From Candidatus Freyarchaeota archaeon (GTDB lineage Archaea > Asgardarchaeota > Jordiarchaeia > Jordiarchaeales > Jordiarchaeaceae): a DNA stretch of 64,000 nucleotides. The stretch's first letter is position 1. Every line of letters starts with the position of its first letter. Of this stretch, positions 45,765 through 55,331 are shown in pieces. The notes under the pieces are model-generated. The model ran no database searches. It was not told the DNA's origin and worked only from the letters and a program-made list of their open reading frames with translations. The position numbers and the translations under genes are program-made. The stretch lies in contig JAUQZE010000027.1 of NCBI GenBank assembly GCA_030587365.1, forward strand, positions 248,001-312,000. The letters are read 5' to 3'.

Positions 45765-45970
45765 CAAAAAGCCCCAGTCCCTCAGGGTTAGGGATGAACT
45801 GCATGGGGTTTAAATACTGAAAAAAAGGGGAAAGAAAGTAATAATGCTTGCTCACCCGGAAGAAGGGTGCGGAAGCCAGTAACAGGCGGTGGCTTGATCC
45901 ACACTTCAAACCACTAATATCAGAAGTGTAGAACCCCTCCTCCCTTCAAAGGTAGGAAGTATGTCAGTAA
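45765..45970 (+). ncRNA. Structured RNA-like locus, resembles a TnpB 3' end / omega-RNA
   Basis: No ORF, but at least five stems in order: GCCCCA/TGGGGT enclosing TCCCT/AGGGA, CACCC/GGGTG, AAGCCA/TGGCTT, and ACACTTC/GAAGTGT. Base composition is far more GC-rich than the AT-rich flanks. The 5' part reads as a TnpB-like tail (QKAPVPQG then TAG), as in IS200/IS605 elements, whose 3' end gives rise to the guide omega-RNA. No TnpB body remains upstream. It may be a solo remnant or an expressed RNA. Confidence 0.5.
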
Positions 45971-46231
45971 TTAGGTAACCCCCCACTTAAACCCTTAAAA
46001 TTAACATAAATTAGCAGAAATTTCCTATAGTACAAAAATAAAATTAAGGAGATTAAGCTTCTTTTAATTCTATTCTCCATAAATTATATGTACGGTAATT
46101 AAGAAAGGACAAGTATTCCTTTGTGGAGAGAAATATTCAAGAGCTTATCCCTAACTATAAAAAAGATAATTAAAAAATTATAAGCCAGTTCAAATCATAC
46201 AAATTGGTTCTGTGGTTTGGAGGTTATTCGA
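45971..46231. other. AT-rich leader of the lipoate ligase gene
   Basis: About 260 bases, AT-rich. TATA-like sequence (TAAAAAATTATAAGCC, near 46170-46185) lies about 50 bases before the lipoate ligase start. No gene or repeat is seen. Confidence 0.35.
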
Positions 46232-47368
46232 ATGATGGAGCAATTGGAAAGAAAAGAGAAGAAATTAAAACCTCAACCCAAGGGCAGATTAATAGTTTCT
46301 GATATGTCCGGTGTTGAGTTACTAATTGCTTTTGAAGTTTTATCCAAAATGCGTGACCTGGGTAAGATTACTGATACGTTAATATTTGTTTCTCATGATA
46401 AAGAATCCTTAAGTTTGGGTAAATACGAAGATTTGGATGATATCCGATATAAGGCTGTGAAAAGAGACGGGGTACTGGTGGGACGTAGAGAGAGTGGGGC
46501 TGGCACTTACTATGCGCCAAAAGGCCAAATCGCGGCGGTTCTAGTGACAACCACGGACGTGTTTCCGAATCTGGATGAAGCTGAAAGGATTTGGGCTGGA
46601 GAAATCATTCTTGAACTCTTCATAAGGGTGGGCGTTTTAGACGCTTATTACAACCATCCAGGTGATATTAAAAAGGAAGAAAAAAAGTTGGGCGGAAGCA
46701 CTTCAATGACTTCAGGGAAAGGAGTTGTGGTGGGAACCTTCATTAACAGGCTCACACCCAATATCAAGTTTTTCACAGATTATTACGTGTATCCTGAGGA
46801 AAAGCTCAGAGACAAAATGCTGCGCGACGTGACCATGTACTCAAGCAGCATGGAAAAGGATGCACCCAAAACCCCAAGCGAGGACGAACTAAAAAATCTC
46901 TTACAAAGTATTGTAAAACAAAAACTGGGGATGGATTTTGAACCCGGAGATTTCACGAAGGAAGAAAAAGAAATGATATCCAAAGACTTCAAAAAACTCA
47001 CAGCAGAAGACTCGGTAACCCGTATCTCCAAGAGTAGATGGTACTCTAAGCTTCCAGATAATTGGTTTGCAGCAACCTTCAGATACAAGTCAGAAAGATT
47101 GATAACCGCAAACGTAGCAATCGACAAAAGCAAAAAAATCAAAGACATTCTTATAACTGGCGACTTTTTACTCTCCCCCCCAGACGGTTTAGAAAAAGTG
47201 ACGAATGCACTTAAAGACATTCCCGCAGAAAACAAAAAGGCTATAAACAATGCAATAGTCGAAGCCTTCAAAAATAACAACATAGACTATTCAGGCTTCA
47301 CCATCGAAGAATTCGTAAAAACAGTGATAGAAGCGGCAAACCTCGCCCTGCAACAACTACCAAAATAA
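46232..47368 (+). CDS. lplA: Lipoate-protein ligase A-like protein
   Basis: About 378 residues from the ATG at 46232, which has GGAGGT 7 bases upstream (a TTG at 46217 overlaps that site). The LplA/BPL fold is shown by RRESGAGTYYAPKGQIAAVLV and the lysine-containing loop KLGGSTSMTSGKGVVVGTFIN. A C-terminal domain (about 260-378, DILITGDFLLSPPDGLEKV) matches the LplA accessory domain. It activates lipoate and attaches it to a lysine of a carrier protein. No lipoylated protein is encoded nearby. Confidence 0.85.
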   Translation: MMEQLERKEKKLKPQPKGRLIVSDMSGVELLIAFEVLSKMRDLGKITDTLIFVSHDKESLSLGKYEDLDDIRYKAVKRDGVLVGRRESGAGTYYAPKGQIAAVLVTTTDVFPNLDEAERIWAGEIILELFIRVGVLDAYYNHPGDIKKEEKKLGGSTSMTSGKGVVVGTFINRLTPNIKFFTDYYVYPEEKLRDKMLRDVTMYSSSMEKDAPKTPSEDELKNLLQSIVKQKLGMDFEPGDFTKEEKEMISKDFKKLTAEDSVTRISKSRWYSKLPDNWFAATFRYKSERLITANVAIDKSKKIKDILITGDFLLSPPDGLEKVTNALKDIPAENKKAINNAIVEAFKNNNIDYSGFTIEEFVKTVIEAANLALQQLPK

Positions 47369-47801
47369 CAAAACAAAATCAATTTTAATTTAAATTTAAC
47401 CGAAGGAATCCCCTAACTTATTCGCAGCAAAGTTTTTCAAATTACTTTTTCATAATTCAGTGAAAAAAAGTTGAAAGTCTAGGGAGACCCACATAAAATA
47501 ACTGTACAGTAGCTTTGGCTCCAATACCTTTTAATTGCAACAGCCAATTTCTTCATTCCTGAAATATACTTATCTAACTCAACATCTGCATATTAGGCAG
47601 CCCTGCCTAAATACCCGATTTCTCGGATTTTTAAATAAACAACTTTCCTTGAAAATGAAACAAGAATTTTTAAAAATAAAAAAGAGGGGAAATTTTTGGA
47701 TGATTCATTAGGTTTTCAAGGTACTGGTAGTTATTGAACCGCTTCAATAGTGGACCGCTCTTTCAAAGACTACTAATCGGAGCATTCGTTCAAGCCGCTT
47801 C
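47369..47801. other. Intergenic region with an 8-bp palindrome
   Basis: 433 bases without a clear gene. It contains a perfect inverted repeat with arms TTAGGCAG and CTGCCTAA (47593-47610, 2-base loop). On the minus strand left of it, 37 sense codons (ELDKYISGMKKLAVAIKRYW) read open from a TAA, perhaps a small remnant. The rest is AT-rich. Confidence 0.35.
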
Positions 47802-48077
47802 CTAAGATCTACTTATTAATACAGCTACTAAAAGTAATATTATACCAAGACCTAAGAAAAGTAACGATATCATCATCAAATTACCGCCCATAACTGCAAA
47901 ATACAGCCAGAGTAAGCCCCATAACGGATCAATAAGCAATCCAATAATAAGGGCGTTATTTGCGGTTCCTTGTATTCCGTTCCAAGCAAAGAAAATTAAT
48001 GCAAGACTTAGTATAAAGACAATGAGGGCAACCAATGTAAGCATAGCAGCAGTACCCATACTTTGTCTTCTAGGCAT
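47802..48077 (-). CDS. Small membrane protein
   Basis: 91 residues from the ATG at 48077; the ATG at 48092 lies on the Shine-Dalgarno itself (ATGGAGGAG), so the later start is preferred. Three hydrophobic spans fill the protein (about 10-32, 42-65, 66-88). No family is recognised. It is monocistronic. Confidence 0.6.
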   Translation of the reverse strand: MPRRQSMGTAAMLTLVALIVFILSLALIFFAWNGIQGTANNALIIGLLIDPLWGLLWLYFAVMGGNLMMISLLFLGLGIILLLVAVLISRS

Positions 48078-48388
48078 ATCATTCTCCTCCATAATTTTTT
48101 TATAAATGGTTTAGTATAAGAAACTTATATTAAACTTTTTCCTTTAGTTGCTCTGTTGCATAATTTATCAATTTTTAATATGCCTTATTAATTGGTTGAA
48201 AAATTTCCAAAAAAATATGGATTAACTATTAAAAATTCAAATTACATAAACACGGTGAAAAAACAAAAATTATACAACACAGCACCTTTAGTTTTTAGTA
48301 ATTTAAGAAGGCTATGGATATTTATTGGTCAGATTCTGTATAATTATAGGCAGATAATAAAGAATTAAATTGAAACCATAATTATTTG
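48078..48388. other. AT-rich intergenic region
   Basis: About 310 bases of AT-rich sequence between two minus-strand genes. It has a TATA-like TTTTTTATAAATGG next to the small membrane protein gene. Nothing else is seen. Confidence 0.35.
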
Positions 48389-48808
48389 TTAAGTCCAAGC
48401 TTGGAACTTGTAGGTGTTCGCCCATTCCTGGTACCCCATTCTGACGAGTTTTAAACGGGGTTTATTGAGCTTATAATCCAGTTCTATTCCCACGCTTGGA
48501 CTCTTTAGTATTTCCCTATAATTCTCGTAGTAGGTGTCCACATTGTTTGATTCTTCTATCAGTTTTATCATTGCGTTCTCAGTAAAGTATAGTATGAGGT
48601 CTGGCTTTTCTTTTGCGGGGCCCTCTTCAAATCTTACTTCGTTCTCCGAGAGCTTTCTTAAGTTAAACACAACCTTATCACTACTATCAAGCGTGAAGGG
48701 ACGAATACGATACTCCCATAACGCCCCAGTCTCTAGATGCTTCATGAGGTCGGGGTGTTTAGGATAAAAGCCCTTAGCCCTTTCCATAAGCTCTTCTGCA
48801 CTAGGCAT
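48389..48808 (-). CDS. SCP2-like sterol/lipid-carrier domain protein
   Basis: 139 residues from the ATG at 48808, which has GGAGG upstream; the frame to 48877 has no ribosome site. The middle and end (KVVFNLRKLSENEVRFEEG, DLILYFTENAMIKLIEE, ILKSPSVGIELDYKL) fit the SCP2 fold: strand, strand, helix, then the final KPRLKLVRMGY. Such domains bind lipids or acyl-CoA. The partner is unknown. Confidence 0.65.
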   Translation of the reverse strand: MPSAEELMERAKGFYPKHPDLMKHLETGALWEYRIRPFTLDSSDKVVFNLRKLSENEVRFEEGPAKEKPDLILYFTENAMIKLIEESNNVDTYYENYREILKSPSVGIELDYKLNKPRLKLVRMGYQEWANTYKFQAWT

Positions 48809-49041
48809 AAGAAAACCTCCGTGAGTCTCATAAAAAACAATTTTTATAGACTTATTGAGAATATTTGTAACGCACATTTAAAAATTCATTTATTAAAAAA
48901 TCCTCACAAAATACAAATTTATATGCTCAAACATTTCTGAAAAATGAAAACATCTAATAATTTACAAAAACCTAAGCGAAATTATAAATGCAAATACGCT
49001 GCTGTAATGTCAATCTAACCGAAGATTAAAGGTGAATTTCA

Positions 49042-49674
49042 ATGGAGATAATGGATCAAATAGCGATGATTCCCGGGCAGTCCTGGGCTTCAAACGTTTA
49101 CGTGGTGGGTAAAGAAGATTTAGCACTAATTGATTCGGGTTTAAATAGAGATTTTGAAAGCTACATTATTCGACAAATTGAATCCCTGGGTCTCCAACCA
49201 AACAGAATTAAAAAACTCGTAATCACCCATTTCCACCCTGACCACATAGGTGGCGCCATTGAAATCGTCAATTTCTGTGCTCCCCAGGTAATGGTTCACG
49301 AAATCGAGGCGCGCTACATTGAAGAGAAAATGGGTCTCGACGTTCAAGTTAAACTTAAAGACGGAGATATGGTACAGCTGGGAAACATGAATTTTCAAGT
49401 CATCCACACCCCTGGGCATTCCCCGGGAGCAATATGCCTGTACAATGCTGAAAACAAGGTGCTTTTCTCGGGAGACACGGTCTTCGCCTTTGGAATAGGG
49501 CGTACAGACATTCCCGGCGGCGATACCAGTAAGCTTAAAAAATCCATAAAAAAATTAACGGAGCTAGATGTCCAGGTACTCTTACCGGGTCACTATGTAC
49601 CAGTTCTTGGAAACGCGAACGAAAACATACAGATAGATTATTCATTTATTGAATCCATGGTAGATGAAGAGTAA
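49042..49674 (+). CDS. Metallo-beta-lactamase-fold hydrolase
   Basis: 210 residues. The metal-binding motif is THFHPDH (His63, His65, Asp67, His68), with HTPGHS and SGDTVF and a late His in LPGHY completing the ligands. This is a glyoxalase II-like hydrolase, cytosolic, substrate unknown. The ribosome site is AAAGGTGA. It is transcribed alone. Confidence 0.92.
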   Translation: MEIMDQIAMIPGQSWASNVYVVGKEDLALIDSGLNRDFESYIIRQIESLGLQPNRIKKLVITHFHPDHIGGAIEIVNFCAPQVMVHEIEARYIEEKMGLDVQVKLKDGDMVQLGNMNFQVIHTPGHSPGAICLYNAENKVLFSGDTVFAFGIGRTDIPGGDTSKLKKSIKKLTELDVQVLLPGHYVPVLGNANENIQIDYSFIESMVDEE

Positions 49675-49906
49675 CAAGATTATATTTCCCTATGCTGAGC
49701 ACCAACAACTCCTTCTACGTTGAAAAAGGGAGTGCAAACTTTTAATGGAACTTGTCGAATTATCTTATTTCAGAATGGCATCCGTTAAATTAAAATGTGT
49801 GCCTGTACAATAACTTGTACTATTACACAGTCCCTAAATTACTTGCAAATTTTGATTCGGACTGCGTAAGTTTCAATATCAACATTGAAAATAAGGTGCA
49901 CTAACT

Positions 49907-51118
49907 ATGAAAAAACCGTTTGAGGAACTGTTTTCAAATACGGCGACTAAACTTCAAGCCTCGATTATCCGTGAGCTTCTTAAATTGACTCAGAAACCAG
50001 AGGTCATATCATTTGCTGGAGGATTGCCCAATCCAGACGCTTTCCCTGTCCAGCAGATACATGAAATCTGCCCCGATATAATTAACAACTCAAACGCGCT
50101 CCAGTATGGAACTACGGAGGGTGTGGTGGAACTCAGGGAAGCGCTCAAAAAGAGAATGGCTGAAAAAAACGTAAAATGCGAATTGGAAAACATCCAAATA
50201 AGCTCCGGGTCACAGCAGGCTCTAGATATCCTTGGGAGAATTCTACTCAATCCCGATGATATCGTTCTCACCACCTGCCCCACGTATCTGGGAGCCATTC
50301 AAGCCTTCGGTTTCCAAGAGCCGAGATACGAAGTCGTCGAGATGGACGAACACTCGGTAATTGTAGAGGATTTAGAAGCACGCCTCGAAGAGATACACAA
50401 GCGGGGAGACGGTGAACGATTAAAATTCTTCTATGTCACACCCACTTTCCATAATCCCGCGGGTGTAACCATCCCCGAAAAACGCCGAAAAGAAATAATA
50501 GAACTCTGCAACACATACGATGTTCTAATCATAGAGGACGACCCATACAGCGAGCTGAGATACCGAGGGAAAGATGAACCACTACTAAAATCATTAGACA
50601 CCGAGGATCGCGTCGTCTACATTAGCACATTTTCCAAGATTCTCGTACCCGGCTTCAGAATCGCTTGGATGGTTGGACCCACCGAACTGGTCAAAAAATT
50701 CGTGATAGCAAAACAAGCCGTAGACCTTTGCACAACCCCCTTCACCCAATACGTCGCCGCAGAATACCTGAGTAGAGGATACGTGAACCAACACATCAAA
50801 AAAATTAAGGAAGTCTACGGAAGAAAAATGCGCATAATGCTCAAATCCATGGAAGAATACTTCCCAGACGGAGCTCAGTACGCTGAACCAGACGGCGGAA
50901 TGTTTGTCTGGGTGAGACTACCCGAAAACATAAACACAATAGACCTTTTCCCCAAAGCCATCGAACAGAACGTTGCATACGTGGTAGGAACCGCTTTTTA
51001 CCCCAATGGAGGAGGATTAAACACCATGCGACTGAACTTCACACACCCCTCAGACGAAAAAGTCGAAGAAGGAATCAAAAGACTCGGAAACGTACTCCAC
51101 CAAGAACTTTCGGAATAG
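49907..51118 (+). CDS. PLP-dependent aminotransferase (class I/II, LysN-like)
   Basis: 403 residues. The PLP lysine is Lys244 (STFSKILVPGFRIAW), with FHNPAG and EDDPYSELRY as the cofactor-pocket blocks and SFAGGLPNPDAFP at the N-terminus. This pattern belongs to the alpha-aminoadipate/aromatic aminotransferase branch. It transfers amino groups between amino acids and 2-oxo acids. The exact substrate cannot be read from motifs. Confidence 0.92.
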   Translation: MKKPFEELFSNTATKLQASIIRELLKLTQKPEVISFAGGLPNPDAFPVQQIHEICPDIINNSNALQYGTTEGVVELREALKKRMAEKNVKCELENIQISSGSQQALDILGRILLNPDDIVLTTCPTYLGAIQAFGFQEPRYEVVEMDEHSVIVEDLEARLEEIHKRGDGERLKFFYVTPTFHNPAGVTIPEKRRKEIIELCNTYDVLIIEDDPYSELRYRGKDEPLLKSLDTEDRVVYISTFSKILVPGFRIAWMVGPTELVKKFVIAKQAVDLCTTPFTQYVAAEYLSRGYVNQHIKKIKEVYGRKMRIMLKSMEEYFPDGAQYAEPDGGMFVWVRLPENINTIDLFPKAIEQNVAYVVGTAFYPNGGGLNTMRLNFTHPSDEKVEEGIKRLGNVLHQELSE

Positions 51119-51179
51119 AATCTCATTAGAGTTTCTCCTTAAAACCTAGATTCATATCGGTGATACTCAAAAATGATAA

Positions 51180-51219
51180 AAAAGAATGAAGTGTCAGGTG
51201 CTCCTGACCTTTTATTCTT
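51180..51219 (+). terminator. Long hairpin after the aminotransferase gene
   Basis: Arms GTCAGG (51192-51197) and CCTGAC (51202-51207) with a 4-base loop, extended outside by AAAGAAT pairing with ATTCTTT. It lies about 65 bases after the stop and ends in a T-rich run. It may stabilise or end the transcript. Confidence 0.5.
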
Positions 51220-51372
51220 TGGTCAAATCCGTGACCATTAATATTTTGTGGAACTGAGCTGGAAGTTCGCTAATTTTTTTAAGAAAATAGAATAATTAAT
51301 TAAATTAATTAGTAAACTTCAAATCTAGAGTTCTAGGTAAGAATCGAGTAAGTTTTACTCGGGGGTATTTAA

Positions 51373-52431
51373 ATGAGTTCATACGAACTTGTGAAGTTTG
51401 GTTTTGTTCTCCCGCAGTATCCCTTGGATTTAATACTGGAGACGGGGTTGTACTCTGAGAAGAAGGGTTTGGATTCTGTTTGGGCTGCGGATCACACCGT
51501 AGGAATTGGTATCAAAAACTGGGACTTTTATGAAGCTTGGAGTGTACTCAGCGCACTGGCGATGAAAACCGAAAAAGTTTTGCTGGGAACATGCGTAAGT
51601 GACCCGCATAGGCGTCATCCCTCTGTTTTGGCGCAAACTCTTATGACTCTGGATCGCTTGTCTAAGGGGCGGGCGATTCTTGGGCTTGGCGCTGGAGAGG
51701 CTATGAATCTCGTACCTTATCATATAGAGTGGGACCGCCCGGTGACTCGTCTTCGCGAAGCAGCCGAGGTCGTAATCAAACTTTTAACAGAAGAGTTTTC
51801 GGATTACAAGGGTGAATTCTTCCAACTTGAGAAAGCCTTCATTCGACCTAAAGGGGTCCGGGAACCTCATCCCCCGATATACTTTGGTGCGAATTCACCG
51901 AAAACCATGAAAATCGCGGCGGAAATGGGTGACGGATGGATACCCGTGGGCACCTTTATGAAGCCGGAGGATTACAGGGCAAAATTTAACCAAATCAAAA
52001 AATGGGCAAAAGGGGCGGGCAGGGATCCGGAGAAAATTGAGCCAGCCATGTTTAACTATATGGTTGTAGCCAAGGATTATGATACCGCCTATAAACTGGT
52101 TGAGTTTAATGCAAAAATGCTTCTCGCTGGTTCTTATGATACCCTTAAGGATTTTGGCATAGAACCTCCCAAAGTGAAATTGGATGTTTTACACTTTGTT
52201 TTTAACCCTGACACCATGATGGCGGCAGCGGAAGACGTTATGAAAATGCCGGTTGAGCCCATAGAGGAAAGATTCATCTTCGGCTCCCCCGACGACTGCA
52301 TAGACAAGATAGCAAAGTATGTTGAGGGAGGCGTGAGACACTTCGCCATGGCCCTTTATGTTCCCTCCCGACTGAACAAGGAAACACTGGAACTCTTCGT
52401 TGAAAAAATAGTCCCATACTTCCGCGAATAG
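51373..52431 (+). CDS. F420-dependent LLM-class oxidoreductase (Mer-like)
   Basis: 352 residues. The family pattern is clear: KFGFVLPQYPLDLILE at the start, SVWAADHTVG, LGTCVSDPHRRHPSVLAQ, GRAILGLGAGEAMN and PIYFGANSPKTMKIAAEMGDGW. It resembles methylene-tetrahydromethanopterin reductase and other F420-dependent enzymes. The substrate is uncertain. The following GNAT gene starts 44 bases downstream and may be co-transcribed. Confidence 0.88.
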   Translation: MSSYELVKFGFVLPQYPLDLILETGLYSEKKGLDSVWAADHTVGIGIKNWDFYEAWSVLSALAMKTEKVLLGTCVSDPHRRHPSVLAQTLMTLDRLSKGRAILGLGAGEAMNLVPYHIEWDRPVTRLREAAEVVIKLLTEEFSDYKGEFFQLEKAFIRPKGVREPHPPIYFGANSPKTMKIAAEMGDGWIPVGTFMKPEDYRAKFNQIKKWAKGAGRDPEKIEPAMFNYMVVAKDYDTAYKLVEFNAKMLLAGSYDTLKDFGIEPPKVKLDVLHFVFNPDTMMAAAEDVMKMPVEPIEERFIFGSPDDCIDKIAKYVEGGVRHFAMALYVPSRLNKETLELFVEKIVPYFRE

Positions 52432-52475
52432 TTCTTTAGGTAAAATATTTATTTGCTAAAGAAGAAGCTGAAAAT

Positions 52476-53006
52476 ATGTCTTTAATTTATCCAGGACAGT
52501 TTGAAACCGTTATAAAGCTGAGAGACGGGACAGAAGCTTTAGTTAGACCCTTAAAACCGAGTGAGGACAAGGACAAACTATTCGAAATGTACAGCACACT
52601 GTCGAAGGAAACAAACTACTACCGCTTCCTAAACTATCAACCAGTCACCAGATGGATTGTGGAACAGTGGTGCGATGTAAACTACGATGACAAAATGACA
52701 ATTTTAGCCATAGTAAAAGAAAATGGGAGGGAGAGAATAATAGCTGATTCCCGCTATTATCTGGATAAAACTACCGGGGAAGCCGAGATAGCTATAGTTG
52801 TACACGATGATTATCAAGGTAAGGGAATAGGAACAAAGCTACTCGCATACACAATTGAAGTAGCAAGAAAAATGGGAGTAAAAAAACTATACGCCTTCCT
52901 ATCCCCCACAAACAGGAGGATAATTCATGTGGTTAAAACCCTTGGCTTTACTGTTAAATGGGTTTTTGATATAGGCGAGTATAGAGCCGATCTGCCGCTG
53001 CAATAA
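52476..53006 (+). CDS. GNAT acetyltransferase
   Basis: 176 residues with the acetyl-CoA loop YQGKGIGTKL preceded by EAEIAIVVHDD, and the later LSPTNRRIIHVVKTLGF motif. The whole protein is one GNAT domain resembling the acetyltransferase module of acyl-CoA-synthetase-linked protein acetyltransferases (Pat-like). In archaea such enzymes acetylate proteins including Alba, encoded about 5 kb away, but nothing here proves that substrate. Confidence 0.88.
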   Translation: MSLIYPGQFETVIKLRDGTEALVRPLKPSEDKDKLFEMYSTLSKETNYYRFLNYQPVTRWIVEQWCDVNYDDKMTILAIVKENGRERIIADSRYYLDKTTGEAEIAIVVHDDYQGKGIGTKLLAYTIEVARKMGVKKLYAFLSPTNRRIIHVVKTLGFTVKWVFDIGEYRADLPLQ

Positions 53007-53064
53007 GTAATCCCTAAGGGATATTGGTTTAATAGTTGGATTACGCGGGCTCTTTTTTTGAACA

Positions 53065-54090
53065 CTACATTCTGAATGGTAGTTTTGCATCGAGGGGAAT
53101 TGTATCTATGTATTTCTTTCGGAACTCGTCACTCTGCATTGGACATTCCTTAGATAAACATTTTTCACTGTACATCGGGTGACTCCACATTCTCTCCAAA
53201 ATCACTTTTAATGGCTCCTTTCTGACATTTCCAAAAGTAAGAGGCATAAAACAGCAGGGTTGTACATCGCCGTACGGTGATACGTAGACGTACTCTTTAT
53301 TCGCCACTCCCCGGCATTGATTTGTTACTTGAGGTTGAAAATAGAATTCCCTACAAACAAATGGGAAATCCACGAGTTCTTTAACCCTCTCCTTCTCCTC
53401 GGCGGTCAACCTCACATCAACGTTACGTAACCACCTACCAGCCGGCGTGGATAATAGGTACCTTACTCCGGTCGCACCCAGTTCTCTTGCCAGTTGGATT
53501 ACCTTTTCAAACTCACCGTTGCTCAGATTTTCTTTTGTCACATAAGTGGATAAAACAGCCTTCAATCCTACATCAAGAGCGTTTTTCACCGCTTTAACAG
53601 CCTTTTCATAACATCCTTTAAATCCTCGATACTCGTCGTGTTTTTCCGCAACTGGGCTGTCGATGCTAACATAGAGTAACTCCAAGCCGTTATCCTTCAA
53701 TTGTTGGGCGTAATCTTTCGTGACTCGTATTCCGTTGGTGTCCGCTAACACGAAAACGGCTTTCTCTGAAGCATAGTTTATTAGTTCCATGAGATCTGGT
53801 CTCAGGGTTGGTTCACCGCCGAAAAAGTTAACCACCAAAGATCTACCAGCTTGATCTATCACATCTTTAGCCTCTTCGGTTGTAAGATCTCTGAGTTTTT
53901 CTTTTATGTAATTACCAACACAACAGTGCCTGCAATTACACTGACATTGATATGTTATACCAAACATCAAGTATGTGACGGGGCCCTTTTCTTCTCTAAT
54001 CCACTTAGCAAGCTTCTGCAGATCAAAGTTTAATGGAACACCTTTTTCCAGCCACAACATTCCATCATCCATGTACACTCCAGAGGACAT
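53065..54090 (-). CDS. Radical SAM/SPASM protein
   Basis: 341 residues. The SAM-binding [4Fe-4S] motif CX3CX2C is Cys49, Cys53, Cys56 within CQCNCRHCC. A SPASM-like C-terminal domain carries further cysteines (CREFYFQ; NQCRGV; GDVQPCCFMPL; KCLSKECPM). Such proteins modify peptides or act as dehydrogenases or methyltransferases. No small precursor peptide gene is evident beside it, so peptide modification is unproven. Confidence 0.9.
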   Translation of the reverse strand: MSSGVYMDDGMLWLEKGVPLNFDLQKLAKWIREEKGPVTYLMFGITYQCQCNCRHCCVGNYIKEKLRDLTTEEAKDVIDQAGRSLVVNFFGGEPTLRPDLMELINYASEKAVFVLADTNGIRVTKDYAQQLKDNGLELLYVSIDSPVAEKHDEYRGFKGCYEKAVKAVKNALDVGLKAVLSTYVTKENLSNGEFEKVIQLARELGATGVRYLLSTPAGRWLRNVDVRLTAEEKERVKELVDFPFVCREFYFQPQVTNQCRGVANKEYVYVSPYGDVQPCCFMPLTFGNVRKEPLKVILERMWSHPMYSEKCLSKECPMQSDEFRKKYIDTIPLDAKLPFRM

Positions 54091-54234
54091 TTCTAAACCC
54101 CACTTTTTTCAGTTTTGCTCACTATCTTAAATCCCAAGTTTAAATAGTTTATGATTAAGAAAAACACTTCCAAAAATAGAAGTAATAATGGATCAGTGAA
54201 GGCGGAAGACAAAGTTTCCTAGTTTTTAAAACCA

Positions 54235-55173
54235 TCAATCCACTATTTTTTTCTCCCTTATGGCTGCTATGAAGTCTATTATGAGCCTTGAAGCTACTTG
54301 TGCTGTAACTCCAGCTGGGTCGTAAAGCGGGTTCACCTCCACTAGGTCAAACCCCACAATATTCCCCTTCTTTGGTAGAGCGGTGAGCATCTCCCTCATC
54401 TGAAGATATGTGAATCCTCCGGGCTCAGGGGTTCCTGTTCCGGGAGCTACAGAAGGGTCAAGGGAATCTATGTCTATTGTAACGTAAATGTTTTCAGCTT
54501 CTGGAATTTGGTTTAGCACCCAATCAGTTCCCTGTTTTATGGCTCTCTCAGCTGTAATTATTTTCGAGCCGTACTTCTTTGCTTCATCCGTAATGAACGT
54601 GGGGTTAAGCAATCCCCTAATGCCTATTTGTGTGATTCCCTTAACATGGCCCAGCTCAGAGGCTCTTTTCATGGGATTTGCGTGACAAACCCTTATTCCC
54701 GCCACATCATCCATAAAGTCTAGGTGTGTGTCGAATTGAACGATGTTCAAGAGGGTATCTTTAAACGCTCTAATCACGGGAAAGGTGATCGAGTGGTCTC
54801 CCCCAAGAGTTATGGGAAACACACCCTTGCCTATGATTTCCTGAATGAATAGTGTTATTAGATCTAGGTTCAACTCATTCAACATAGGTGCTACCGCTAC
54901 ATCACCAAAATCAATGATTCTGGTACCAGCAAGCTTGTATCTCCCAAGCTCAACATCGTATATCCCCCGCCCGGCTTGGAAGAAGGGTCCATAAATCTGT
55001 GAAGCTTCTCTTATCGCCCTCGGCCCATACCTCGTTCCTGTTCGATTTGTAACTCCCTGGTCTAAAGGTGCTCCAACAATTGCTACGTCCACACCTTCCA
55101 GGGTTCTTGTGTAAGGGAATTTGCAAAATGTTGAAATGCCTACAAAAGGCATCTCATTACCTACGCTGCTCAT
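54235..55173 (-). CDS. speB: Agmatinase/arginase-family ureohydrolase
   Basis: 312 residues from the ATG at 55173, which has GGAGG upstream. The binuclear manganese motifs are LGGDHSITF, FDTHLDF (usual DAHxD) and DIDSLDPSVAPGTGTPEPGG. The latter is the agmatinase-type substrate loop. It likely hydrolyses agmatine or a guanidino compound to urea and an amine, in polyamine metabolism. Threonine in DTHLD replaces the common alanine. It is monocistronic. Confidence 0.9.
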   Translation of the reverse strand: MSSVGNEMPFVGISTFCKFPYTRTLEGVDVAIVGAPLDQGVTNRTGTRYGPRAIREASQIYGPFFQAGRGIYDVELGRYKLAGTRIIDFGDVAVAPMLNELNLDLITLFIQEIIGKGVFPITLGGDHSITFPVIRAFKDTLLNIVQFDTHLDFMDDVAGIRVCHANPMKRASELGHVKGITQIGIRGLLNPTFITDEAKKYGSKIITAERAIKQGTDWVLNQIPEAENIYVTIDIDSLDPSVAPGTGTPEPGGFTYLQMREMLTALPKKGNIVGFDLVEVNPLYDPAGVTAQVASRLIIDFIAAIREKKIVD

Positions 55174-55331
55174 ATGATTTCCTCCTAAAACTTGCTTTTG
55201 CATTTACTCGCAGACCCTCCGTTTAAAAAATTTTTCTCTAATTTCCTATGTTTCGTTGAGCTTTCCGATATGGTTTTAATAGTGGTTTTGTGTTTAACAT
55301 TCATTAAAGTCTTTGAGTAGGGAGTGTTATT

